64,000 nt of DNA from the NCBI GenBank assembly GCA_040285825.1, contig JAUPSS010000007.1, positions 1,958,689 to 2,022,688 on the forward strand, in the 5' to 3' direction. The DNA is from Eukaryota sp. TZLM1-RC (Eukaryota; Metamonada: BaSk clade). How positions within the stretch are numbered: position 1 is the first letter of the stretch; every line of letters starts with the position of its first letter. The translations under genes were made by a program, and so were the position numbers. Below the pieces are notes generated by a model that saw nothing but the letters and a program-made list of their open reading frames with translations, was not told the origin of the DNA and ran no database searches. Positions 10,368 through 19,925 of the stretch are shown in pieces.

Positions 10368-12003
10368 CTAATGAAAACTACTGGGAACTGATTCATGAAA
10401 ATTATTCTTATTAGCTTGCCTCTTCTTGCGGACAGCAGGGAAAGATTCCAAGGTAGGATACAACTTTAAAAGCTCAGAAAACCTATGAGAAAAGGTGAGA
10501 GGGCGCTTATCTTTACGATAATAAAGATATGCAACAAATTTCTCCAATCCATACAAACCTTTTCCATGGTGATACTCGTATTCTACTAAATCAATAAAGT
10601 CCCTCAAAAGGGTTTCAGAGAAGCGTTTTTCCAATCCAAAACTGAGAAATCTGAAAACACATTGAAGTCCATAATTATAACCAGCAGAGAAATCCTTGAT
10701 AGCAAAGGTTTTGAACTCTTGGTACACTGAGGTAAGAAGTAAGAATTACTATACTTTTTTGGTTAAAATGGTCTCTTAAATAATAGCAAAGGAATCGGTA
10801 CCAGGTGTTCATTTGCTGAGATAATCCAGGACCAAGTCTTCGTCTCTCACGCAGACAATTCTGTCTAAACTTGAGGTATGTTTTCTCCTCAAAGGCACCA
10901 GGTTCCAATAGCCTGTGAGACACATGTGAACTAGACTTGATACTCGAGACAGACTCCCTACGTTGGTTCTTGACGGGAACACTCTTGGAAGGAGTTTCTA
11001 CAGGAGTGCTGGGTTCGGGACCCTTTGCTTCAGGCATAGGCTTAACCTCAATCTTGGGTTCGGCAACAGGCTGTTCCTCGTGATCATAAAAGTAATAGAG
11101 TTGGCTTTGGATATCATCATGGAGCTCCTTCTTTGCTCCTCTTCTGAAATGAGGTTCGGAGACCTTATGTTGTCGCCTTCCTCCTCCAGATTTGACGTCT
11201 TTCTTTTGTCGCTTTGGAGTAACAACTACAAGCCTAGAAAGCTCAGCATCAAATTCGTCAAAGTCATCCTCTGCTTCCTCAGCATAGAGTGACTGCTTGA
11301 TGGTATCAGCTTCTGAATAGGCTCGAGGTCTGGTAGGTGGCAAGGGTTCTTCCTCTACACCAGAGAGGCAGTTTTTATCATCATCTTCCATTTCAAATTG
11401 GTCATCATCAGGGTCAATGGGTGCTTCCTTGAAGATGGAAGACCTGCGAGAGGAAACAACTCGCCAGGAATCTTCTGTACTTGATATCGGACAATAAGCA
11501 GGAAGGGAGGTCGCTACCAGATCATTTGAAAAGCTGGGTGATGTCGTACGAATTTCATGCAGAGTATGTCGTGGACGGAAGGAATGAATGGAACTGTCTA
11601 CACTCATGTTGGTGATTTCACAAAGACCAGCTACTTCATCATCAACATCTTGTTCTATGCGTCGACGAACAAAGCAATGACCAGAATCCTTTGTAACGAG
11701 TTCGACAACATCAGAATCTTGTAAGGCCCGTTCAATAAATGGACAATCTACACCTGTAAGTGAACGCAGCTTTTCAAAAGATGCAAGGAGTGAGAGTGGG
11801 ATAAAACCTTCGGAATCCATATGGCTCTGTAACCAAGCATCACTACGCAGTTGAGAGAGTTCGAAATAACTTTCCACTGCTTCCCGGACTTCGGTCATCA
11901 GTGACTGCATGGAGTCCATGGTTTCTGAGGGATGATCAATGGAACCTTTACGTTCTCGACGTTGCTTGTTGAGTTTAGCTCCCTTTTTGAATGAAGTGAC
12001 CAT
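10368..12003 (-). CDS. LARP1: La-related protein 1 (LARP1), La motif plus DM15 repeats
   Basis: Two exons (12003-10755 and 10726-10368) give a 535-aa protein. LARP1 binds the cap and 5'TOP of ribosomal-protein mRNAs and acts in TOR-controlled translation. Residues ~40-105 form a La motif (SYFELSQLRSDAWLQSHMDS, then GFIPLSLLASF). The middle is acidic and low in complexity. The C-terminal third is the DM15 region: CLRERRRLGPGLSQQMNTWY, then NQK-MYQEFKTFAIKDF across the splice, NYGLQCVFRFLSFGLEKRF and GLYGLEKFVAYLYY. It is about half the length of animal LARP1, mainly because the linkers are shorter. ATG at 12003 is the first in frame. There is no canonical RNA-recognition motif, as expected for LARP1. 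Confidence 0.9.
10727..10754 (-). other. 28-nt spliceosomal intron in LARP1
   Basis: Starts GTATAG and ends ACCTCAG. Removing it joins AAC CAA AAA A to TG TAC CAA, restoring the family-typical N-x-x-MYxEFK sequence of the second DM15 repeat and joining the two frames. Confidence 0.9.
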
Positions 12004-12060
12004 TGTAGAGATGAATTCAGTTTCAGGGAAGATAAATAAATTAAGTTTTAATATAGACCG

Positions 12061-12200
12061 GTGGCAGTAATTAGTCTCACTCAGACTAATTTTGTACTGA
12101 ATTGTTTGTGCTTACCGGACAGTAATAGTCTCACTCAGACTAATTTTGTAGTGAGACTAATTCTGTACTGAGACTAATTTTGCAGTGAGTCTTATTTTGT
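12061..12200. repeat. Clustered short direct repeats upstream of LARP1
   Basis: A 25-nt sequence beginning TAGTCTCACTCAGACTAATT occurs at 12072-12096 and again at 12126-12150. The core AGACTAATTYTGYA follows twice more (near 12154 and 12170). The array lies 60-200 bp upstream of the LARP1 start and could be a promoter element array or a minisatellite. Confidence 0.6.
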
Positions 12201-13276
12201 CTCGACCTTATTTCTGTTTACCACCAGACAAACCACATCTTTATCAATTAAAAAACACTCAATATATTCTAAAATATAACATTCATCATTTTCTTCATCC
12301 ATCAGCTCAGTAATCTCCTGATGGGGTATGAAAACTTCGGTTTGAATCATCATCGAATCCCTGTACTTCAGTGAAATCATGGTCGTCACTCCCATCTTCC
12401 CAGATATCTTCATCATAACCAGAATAAAAAAATGATTGGTACAAAGTTTTATAAGTTTTTGAAAAAAGTAGTGGAAAATTGTTTGAGAATGTGTACTTTC
12501 TATTTCCTAACCAACATGGATACATTTGTATCAGAATTGTCCACATGGTTGAATGTGGAAAATGGATTGTCAAATGAGTCTGGATCAGCGACTCTATCTT
12601 AGGTATCACAACTTTCATAAATTCAGAATAGAATGAAAAGTTTTCAAAAAGTGTCACAACAGCAAGCTACGATTCAAAGTTCTTTCCGCCAATTACAAAT
12701 TATAGAAAGGTAAAACCTATGCACAACTGTTATATACTAATTGAATTACTGCCATAATTCACTTGTCATTTTCATGAATTTGTACAAATTGGTTTCAAAA
12801 ACGTGTTGCTAAGTGAACATTTTTATATGTTTCCGTTTGACAGTAGTTTCTATTATCACAAAATTTTAATTGATTGAGTTAATTTGTGGACTGAAAGTAC
12901 TCATATTTGGCGTTCTATATGTCAACAAGCAACAAACACAACAATTCAGTTTTCTGCTGAAATGGATTATAATATTGTTAATACAACAATTATGAATTCA
13001 CTTCATGTTAACGACCAATCATTCCACATATCTCCATTGACAAAGTTTAACAAAAAAATGCTGATGATGTGTGGTGGTGAACTCTGACACCAGGTTCTGA
13101 TGTTTTGGAAGCACAAGTTAGCATAAGGACGTATTTATTGTTGCTTTGATCGTAGATATACGCCATTTTATTGTTCCAATTGATGAACAATGTCTCAACA
13201 ACCGAGTGCCTTGTGAAAACGAAGCGAAAGAATTGAACACAAGATACAAAAACTATACTATAAACACGCACATAAC
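12201..13276. other. Gene-poor interval with doubtful ORFs
   Basis: Two overlapping minus-strand frames (12657-12307 and 12416-12192) could be joined by a short intron. The second ends in an acidic stretch (ELMDEENDECYILEYIECFL). I recognise no family and neither frame looks conserved, so no gene is called. Other short frames here (12884-13087 +, 13298-13047 -) have no features. Confidence 0.25.
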
Positions 13277-13685
13277 TTAAGCTTGAAGAGCATAACATCT
13301 CAAAGGAAAAGCACGTTCCATCTTTTGCTGACGAAGGGTCTTGCGAGCCTTGTCTTCGGGAGAGAGTGCTCTTCTCATGGCACGGGTGAGTTTGGGTCTA
13401 AGATTCTTGGGAACGTACTTAGCACCACGATATTGTGATCTCAAGGCATGCTTCTCGTTAGTGTTGATGATGGTCAAACATCTGGCAATGTTCTTGCGGA
13501 CAGTTCTGATCTTCATCATTTTTGGTGCCTGTCCAGATGTGACCTTAGCAACTCTGAGGTTGAGAAGTTCTCCCTTGAGATCTGAGAGAGTCTTCATGAT
13601 CTCAGGCTTGGACATCTGACGGAGCTCATGAGGCTTTAATTTGGAAGACTGCGCTGCTGTCAATATGATTTGAACTCATACACAT
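13277..13685 (-). CDS. RPL35: Large-subunit ribosomal protein uL29 (RPL35)
   Basis: A 127-aa component of the 60S subunit near the exit tunnel. The body matches eukaryotic RPL35 from KPHELRQMSKPEIMKTLSDL through GELLNLRVAKVTSGQAPKM, KIRTVRKNIARCLTIIN and RPKLTRAMRRALS to the typical end FPLRCYALQA. Family length is about 123 aa. The main exon has no ATG in frame. A 25-nt intron (13657-13681) right after ATG-T at 13685 gives MSAQSSKLKP. An intron directly after the start codon is common in eukaryotic ribosomal protein genes. An acceptor 3 nt further on would give MSQSSK and cannot be excluded. Confidence 0.92.
13657..13681 (-). other. 25-nt (or 28-nt) intron in RPL35
   Basis: Begins GTATGAG and ends TTGACAG, with an alternative acceptor CAG 3 nt downstream (NAGNAG type). 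It provides the only in-frame ATG for the gene. Confidence 0.75.
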
Positions 13686-13689
13686 TGGA

Positions 13690-14271
13690 AGGAAAAAAGG
13701 AGAATATGAATTCTCTTTTCACGCACTTATTATGTTTTTCTCATTGGTGATCCTCTTAAAGTACAGTTTGTCTTCACGAACACTTCTTCACAAACATCGC
13801 TGACGATGAATCCCCATGTTTTTTCAACTTGAAGCTGAATCTTAAATATACCTGTAGGAAACGAATGCAATTTTGTGTCATCTTTTGTACATGCAATACG
13901 TTCTGTTCTGTGTTATAATCAATGGTTAACTGTTATTTGAACATCACAATGTTCAGCTATGATGTTTAGATTCTGTTTCTGTTTCGCATTAACCCAGGTT
14001 TTTAAAAGACGTGTGGCGTATTCATTCACATTGATTAGTTTTTACATGAATCAATTTCAATAATATGATACTAGTACATTCTCATAGAACCAAAATTAAT
14101 CATAAGAAATTCAAATATACAGACTAGTATCATATCTCTTCTTTCTATATATATTTTTTTCTTCATGATGTGCGTGAGGAAGATTTTCCATAGTTGTATC
14201 AATTTTGATTTAAGGGTCTTGAAAGAAGGGAATTCATAAAAAATTCACTTTACGATGCAAATGTTAACTTC
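13690..14271. other. Intergenic with a 13-bp perfect inverted repeat
   Basis: No coding evidence. ATATGATACTAGT at 14063-14075 is the exact reverse complement of 14123-14135, with 47 bp between. It lies about 150 bp before the retrotransposon insertion. Confidence 0.45.
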
Positions 14272-14283
14272 AACATCTACAAA
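14272..14283. repeat. Target-site duplication, left copy
   Basis: AACATCTACAAA, identical to 17704-17715. The bounds define the non-LTR insertion exactly. Confidence 0.85.
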
Positions 14284-14369
14284 TTTTTTTTTCTCCCTCC
14301 CTTAGTCAACCCTCTCATATTTCACTTTCTGTCACGGCGTCACAGTCGTACTGTGTCTTTGCCAAAACG

Positions 14370-15464
14370 ATGCCAGTGACTGACAGTGACTCTGATACTG
14401 ATTGGAACGCCCAAGCAAAGATTCTACCCATCAGATCAAGCTCATCCCCTTCACTTCTCCACTCTCCCCACCCTTCAAGCTATGCTCGAAATTCTTATCA
14501 AAAAAATTTGAAAATTTTTAAAAAAGACTTTTTGCCTTTGTGTGATGCCCCTGATATTACGCCTGAAAAAGTGCAAAAAAGAAGATATACCTGTTCCAAA
14601 TGTGGCAAGGTTGGTCATAACATTAGAAAATGTCCTGATATTATTACCGAAAAAATGAGACTGAAAACCAATATTTCTATTGTTAATAGTTTGCAAACGC
14701 CATCCGAACTGAATCTTCCTCCTGTTCCCAATGTTTCTGCTGATGATGTTAATTATGATTTAAATATTGATCAAACTCATTTACCAAAAACTGTTGCTCC
14801 TGATCCTACGGATAATGTCTTGAAACATAGTTGTCCTTTTTGCAAAAAGTTCCTCTCTAATTCTTCTAATGGTCGCCCTCTATTGTTTTGTTATGACTGT
14901 CAAACAAGTGATTCTCTTCGTACACCTGTTAAAATTCCTGTAGAGGTGAGTCCTGCCAGTTCTGTTCCTTTGTCAATGGAAATGCGTTCTTTTTCTTCGC
15001 AATTGAAATTAAACAAATGGAACATAACAAGATTTTGGAAATTTTTTGCCAAAAAAAATAAGAAGAAAATTAATTACAAACCAAAACAGGGAAAAGCTAA
15101 TTCATCTTTTCAGGCAAGAAAATTGTTTTTGAGAGGTAGATATGGAAGCGGATTAAAAAATATTTTTTCGGGAAAACTGGCTGATACCAATCTCGAAACT
15201 GTTGAAAAATTGAAATCCCTCCATCCAACTGAACATTTTTGCCCCAGTAAGCCTTCTATTTGTCAATATTGGCTCGAAAATTCATTTCAGGCTCAAGAAG
15301 TATTGAATGCCGTTGCTAAATTACCAAAAGGAAAAGCTGCTGGTCCTTCAGGCATTTCCTTTGATTTGTTAAAAACTGCCTGTAAAAATGCTCCTGAAAT
15401 TGTTGAGGATCTTGCTTCCTATTTTCAAAAATTTAATGTGTTTAAATTATGTTCCTCCGCCTGA
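14370..15464 (+). CDS. Family A retrotransposon ORF, N-terminal part (zinc knuckles, start of RT)
   Basis: A 364-aa frame from ATG 14370. Residues ~74-91 carry a CCHC knuckle (YTCSKCGKVGHNIRKCPD). A second Cys cluster follows near residue 152 (CPFCKKFL ... FCYDC). The end enters the RT domain: LPKGKAAGPSGISFDLLK is the conserved block before RT motif 1. The frame then runs off into SSA-stop, while the RT continues in the next frame from about 15440. These knuckles probably bind nucleic acid during target-primed reverse transcription. This part and the next were very likely one protein. Confidence 0.8.
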   Translation: MPVTDSDSDTDWNAQAKILPIRSSSSPSLLHSPHPSSYARNSYQKNLKIFKKDFLPLCDAPDITPEKVQKRRYTCSKCGKVGHNIRKCPDIITEKMRLKTNISIVNSLQTPSELNLPPVPNVSADDVNYDLNIDQTHLPKTVAPDPTDNVLKHSCPFCKKFLSNSSNGRPLLFCYDCQTSDSLRTPVKIPVEVSPASSVPLSMEMRSFSSQLKLNKWNITRFWKFFAKKNKKKINYKPKQGKANSSFQARKLFLRGRYGSGLKNIFSGKLADTNLETVEKLKSLHPTEHFCPSKPSICQYWLENSFQAQEVLNAVAKLPKGKAAGPSGISFDLLKTACKNAPEIVEDLASYFQKFNVFKLCSSA

Positions 15465-17652
15465 ATTGACTGCTGCCCGTTTAGTTGCTTTAGTTAAACC
15501 TGGTAAAGGTGACAAACCTGATGGAGTTAGACCAATTGCCATTGGAGAGTCATTAACCAGATTGCTCTCTTCGCTTATTTTTAACAGAATTTCTTCTAAA
15601 GCAAGGGACTATTTGAAGCCTTTCCAATTTGGTATAAAAACTGTTGAAGGTGCTTCTGTTGCTTCAATGACTTCAGATGTTTTTTTCAATAGTCAACATC
15701 ATCAATATATTTTCAATTTGGATTTCAAAAATGCTTTCAATTCTGTGAAACGTGATTGTATTTTTGATGTGCTTCTTCATAATTTTCCTGAACTTTCTGC
15801 ATATTTTTATTTATTTTATGGAAAAAAATCAGACTTAGTTTTTGACTCCTTTACCCTTGAATCTTCTTCTGGTGTGAAACAAGGTGATCCTCTTGGCCCT
15901 TTGCTGTTTTGTTTGGCTATTCATAATATTATTAAAATGACACAACAAGATTTCCCTGATTTGCGTATTGTTGCCTATATGGATGACATTTCTATTATTG
16001 GCTCTTTTGAAAGCATTTCTAGGGTTTCTGAAGACATTGCGGCGAAATACAAAGAAATTGGTTTAGCTTTGAACCCATCTAAATGTCTCTTGATTGGTAG
16101 AGAAAAACAATATTTGATGATTGGTGGAGCTCAGATTCCTTTTATCAATTATGACCAACAAGCTTTTAAGTTTCTTGGATGTTGGCTTGGCAATTTGGAT
16201 GAAATTTATTCCCAGTTAAACAATTTATTGGAGAAGTTTGACAAGGATCTTAGTTTTATTGCTGAATGTGACATTGAGAAACACATCAAATTTTTTTATT
16301 TTAAAAATTTGTTATTCTGGAAAATTCACTCATATTTTAAGGTCAACTCCCCTTCGGTATCTCTCAATTTTTGCAGATCTTTTAACAAACTTCGAGTCAA
16401 ATTTTTTTCTTCTTTATTAGAAGTAAATGAATCTTTAATTCGAAGTCATGTATTTTGTTCAGCAGATTTGGGTGGAATTGGATTCACCAAATCTTCGATT
16501 CTGTGTAAAGCAGCATTTTTGGGAGGTGGTAAAAATTTTGTTTTTGAATTTTTCCAAAGGTTCCCTTTTGATGTTCATCTGATCAATGGTGAATCAAATT
16601 TTTACTTGAATCAACTGCAATTTGAATTAGAAAATTTGCCCAGTGATATCTGGATTCAGTGTTTTCCTCAAAATGTTCAAGAAATTCCCACTCGATCACT
16701 TCCAAATTTACGTTTTTGCTTGAAAAAGCTTCAGCACCATCTGGTTAAATTATATGAAGGCTTGGATTATGAAGTAAGACTTGGCTTGGCCAAAACTAAA
16801 AATCCCGCTTTCGGTAATTTTTTAAAGGATATTCGTGATAGTTCAGCTGCTGCTTTAGTAACTCAAGTTCCCTCTGTTTATGGACTTTTGTTAAAAGACA
16901 ATGAATGGCTTCTAAACATGCGTTTTCGTTGTTTTCTGTGGCCAAACAATTTGCCCAATCATTTAACTTGTAAATGTGGTAAACCTCTTTTGTTTACTCA
17001 TCTTTTGAACTGTAAACATTTCATTACGTTTAGAAGCAAAGTGCATAATAACGTCAGGGACCAAATTTATGTAATGTGCAAATCATATCGTGTAGATTCC
17101 TTTTTAGAACCGCTGTTATCAAAACTAATTCTTGATGATCCCAATATTGATAGTACGCGTTACAACAGAGCTTCTATGGGTCTGACTAGAGGTGATTTAG
17201 TTGTTCCTGGTTTAAATGGTAGTTTTACTATTTTGGACGCCATGTCTATTGACCCTTGTAATTCCTCTAACGAACATTTCATTAACTCGGATGTAAATAA
17301 TCCTCTTCTTGCAGGCGAAAAATATAAAATTGCTAAATATGCGAAACCCATTTCCTCGGTTAATGAAAATTCTCATGCCCAATATAATTTATGTCCATTT
17401 GTTTTTTCTTTGCTTGGATCTCTAGGTAAGGCTGCTATGGCTTTCCTTGAGGATTTTGTTGTAGTTGTAAAGGAAAGAACTGGAAGAATTTTCAATCGTG
17501 TTTACTGGCAAAACAGGATTGTATTGTCTATTTTTAAGGGAATGGTAACACTAATTTCTGATTCACTATCTTCTTTTGGGAAATTTTCTGAATCTTTAGC
17601 GATTAATTGTTTTGATGTAGGGGAGGCAGGTTTTGAGGATGTGGAGTTTTAA
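15440..17652 (+). CDS. Family A retrotransposon ORF, RT and C-terminal endonuclease part
   Basis: The open frame extends back to 15388, but homology starts at NYVPPPELTAARLVALVKPG (about 15446). RT blocks: RPIAIGESLTRLL, FNLDFKNAFNSVKR (first Asp), SGVKQGDPLGPLLFCLAI and AYMDDISIIG (catalytic YMDD). The C-terminal part has CKCG...HLLNCKHFITFRSKVH, the zinc-binding C-x-C...H...C of restriction-like endonuclease elements, then R-G-D (17188-17196), an Asp near 17236 and EKYKIAKY, the likely PD-(D/E)xK nuclease residues. It ends in TAA at 17652. It is intact except for the one-base shift from the upstream part. Confidence 0.88.
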
Positions 17653-17703
17653 TTGTGTATTTCATATTTGTTGTTGAATAAAAATAAACTTATTTTAAAA
17701 AAA

Positions 17704-17715
17704 AACATCTACAAA
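17704..17715. repeat. Target-site duplication, right copy
   Basis: AACATCTACAAA directly after the A-rich tail of the family A element. Confidence 0.85.
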
Positions 17716-18068
17716 AAGATGTACACAAAAAAGAAAATGAACAACAAAATTGTCAACACTGAGATTAATCGGTTTCAGTGGTCCAATTGCCAAAAGGTTC
17801 TGTGATGTAACAAAAGCTTAAATTCTAATCTCAATGACAACTCGAAATTCTTTTAAGGGAAGAAATAAGGTGAAGGTGTAAAGAATAATCGAATACCTAA
17901 TCAAAGACTATACCAAGTTTGCAAAAACTTTGGACCCGACAACATGGGGAATGTCGCGAATTTGTCCCAAAATTTTTAAATTCCCAATATAAGAAAGCAA
18001 AAAGTCCTGTGTGTCTGTTTCCAAAAGTTCGCAAATACTACAATTTAACATTTTTGTTCTGCTAGACT
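17716..18068. other. Intergenic, upstream of eEFSec
   Basis: No gene or repeat seen. It should hold the eEFSec promoter. Confidence 0.4.
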
Positions 18069-19583
18069 ATGCCTGTAGTCAGTGCCAATATCAATGTGGG
18101 ACTCTTGGGTCACGTTGATGCTGGTAAAACCTCTATTGCCCGTGTTCTTACTGAAACCAAATCTACTGCTTGTTTAGATAAGGATCCACAATCACAGTCT
18201 AGAGGAATCACCCTTGACCTTGGTTTTTCTTCTTTCAAAGCTCCTGTTACTCATTCTCAATACCCTTTCAATGAGCTTCAATACACACTTGTTGATCATC
18301 CAGGACATGCCTCACTCCTACGTACTGTTATTGGTGGTTCAGCTATTATTGACCTCATGTTCCTAATTATTGATATAACTAAAGGTATTCAAACACAAAC
18401 CGGTGAGTGTATTGTTCTTGGGGAACTTATGTCAAAAAGTAGTGTAATTTTACTATCAAAAGTTGACTTGGTACCCTCTTCTGACAGGGAAACAGTCATT
18501 GAAAAGGCGAAGAAAAAGCTTAAAGCTGCTTTGAAGAACACTCACAACTTTTGTGACTCTCCAATCATACCCTTCTCGGCACATCACCCTTTGGATGGGC
18601 AAAGGGAAATTCTCTTATCCACACTCGAAGGTCTCGTCTTTAATAAAGTTCCAAGAATTAATAAAATGATGTCTTCTCAAACCAACAACCCCCTATTGAT
18701 TTCTTTTGATCACTGTTTTTCAGTAATGGGAAAAGGAACAGTTTTGACAGGTACAGTACTCTCTGGAATTCTTACAACTGATAGTAATGTTTGCATTTCT
18801 GGGAAACCCACCAAAGTTAAAGTAAAATCAATTCAATCATTCAAAACTCAGGTTTCAACAGCTCAGTCGGGCGATCGTGTTGGTATATTGGTAAAGAAAT
18901 TCCCGTCTTCTTCAATTGAAAGAGGGTTCATATCAGACGCTCCTCTTCCCCTGGTATCTGCGTTTATTGTGAAGGTCAACAAGGTAGCCTGGTTCAAGGG
19001 TGAGGTCGTTACTGGACAACAATATCATGTTTCTATAGGGTTTGAGACAGTTATTGGAAAGATTACCCTGTTTTCTGCTCACGATTCTGTTTTCAATGGT
19101 GATTATGAAGCTTTAACAAGTGCAGATGATCACTCTGACAGTGCGTATGCCTATGTTCGACTCGTCTCCCCTGTCACTACTCCAACCAATGCCCTCTGTG
19201 TGTTTTCTAGGTTAGATTTTCCCGAAAACTCAAAACAATGTAGAATTGCGTTTTATGGCAGCGTACATTATCTAAGCAAAGACAATGGCTTCAATATATA
19301 TAAGAAGAAGCAAAAAGTTGGTGTTTTGGAAAGATTTGCCTCAAACAATTCCGCAATTATTAAAGATTTGTTTGACTCTGTGTCCCAAGCGAGGGCTTTT
19401 ATAGGAGGAAAGCTTCACTCTCAGGATGGTAGACTTATTGGGCATATTTCCTTGACATTTGGACAGAGTGGAAAAGTGAAAGCGGATTTGGTTGGTGAAT
19501 CAGTCATTGATGTTGGTCAATCTGTTATTCTTTTTTACAGGAGAAATGCTTTTGAAAACTCCCGAAGTGTTTCTTTGACTTAG
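18069..19583 (+). CDS. EEFSEC: Selenocysteine-specific elongation factor eEFSec
   Basis: A 504-aa GTPase that delivers Sec-tRNA to ribosomes at recoded UGA codons together with SECIS/SBP2. The G domain starts at once: NVGLLGHVDAGKTSIARVL (P-loop), RGITLDLGFSSF (switch I, eEFSec style), VDHPGH (G3) and SKVDLV (G4). It is followed by EF-Tu-like domain 2 (SVMGKGTVLTGTVLSG), domain 3 and a domain 4 with IGGKLHSQDGRLIGHI near the C-terminus. SRGITLDLGFSSF and the extra C-terminal domain separate it from EF-Tu and from eEF1A. It is somewhat shorter than animal eEFSec (about 580-600 aa). No intron is needed. Its presence predicts selenoproteins in this organism. Confidence 0.9.
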   Translation: MPVVSANINVGLLGHVDAGKTSIARVLTETKSTACLDKDPQSQSRGITLDLGFSSFKAPVTHSQYPFNELQYTLVDHPGHASLLRTVIGGSAIIDLMFLIIDITKGIQTQTGECIVLGELMSKSSVILLSKVDLVPSSDRETVIEKAKKKLKAALKNTHNFCDSPIIPFSAHHPLDGQREILLSTLEGLVFNKVPRINKMMSSQTNNPLLISFDHCFSVMGKGTVLTGTVLSGILTTDSNVCISGKPTKVKVKSIQSFKTQVSTAQSGDRVGILVKKFPSSSIERGFISDAPLPLVSAFIVKVNKVAWFKGEVVTGQQYHVSIGFETVIGKITLFSAHDSVFNGDYEALTSADDHSDSAYAYVRLVSPVTTPTNALCVFSRLDFPENSKQCRIAFYGSVHYLSKDNGFNIYKKKQKVGVLERFASNNSAIIKDLFDSVSQARAFIGGKLHSQDGRLIGHISLTFGQSGKVKADLVGESVIDVGQSVILFYRRNAFENSRSVSLT

Positions 19584-19925
19584 ATTTTCCTTTCATAGTT
19601 TTGTCTCTCGTTTTGTTGTAATGGAGGTGCTGTGAGAACTTTATTGAAATGAATTTAGATGTATTGTGGTTTGTTTCTTTTAATTAAAAGAATTATTTCT
19701 ATTAGTTTGTTAATTATTAATTGTTAATGTACAGATACATAATTGCGTTGGTCAAGCAAATCCCACTCACTCAAAGCAAGAACAATTACAGAAATAGGTG
19801 AAAAAAGCTATATCAATTCTGTGTTCTATTAAAGTAGACAAACAAATTTACAGTGAGGTCTACAGTACTGTATTCCTTTCATCAACGCTTTGTAAGATAT
19901 CTTCTATCATTAAATCTGCTTCACA
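19584..19925. other. Intergenic between eEFSec and the actin-related gene
   Basis: AT-rich, no coding evidence; contains the 3' UTR of eEFSec and the promoter of the next gene. Confidence 0.4.

Larger units (their letters stand above)
14284..17703 (+). mobile_element. Non-LTR retrotransposon, family A, essentially full length
   Basis: The element starts with a T-run and ends after AATAAA-rich 3' UTR with a short A-run. It is flanked by a perfect 12-bp target duplication, AACATCTACAAA, at 14272-14283 and 17704-17715. It has one coding region split by a single frameshift, with zinc knuckles at the front, reverse transcriptase in the middle and a restriction-like endonuclease at the end. That is the domain order of the early-branching R2/NeSL-type lineages rather than of APE-type LINEs. 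Related 3' fragments occur at 21440-22490, 29560-29890 and 38610-38690. Confidence 0.9.

Noticed and set aside
10963-11292. ORF opposite LARP1
   Set aside because: Antisense to the acidic, conserved-gene linker; no features of its own.
12192-12657. Two overlapping minus-strand frames that might be a spliced gene
   Set aside because: A 49-nt join is possible, but no conserved domain and longer than the other introns; not enough to call.
15440-15464. Reading the shift in the family A element as a short intron
   Set aside because: Any GT...AG of suitable size would remove the conserved PPPELTAARL block before RT motif 1, so a one-base indel is simpler.
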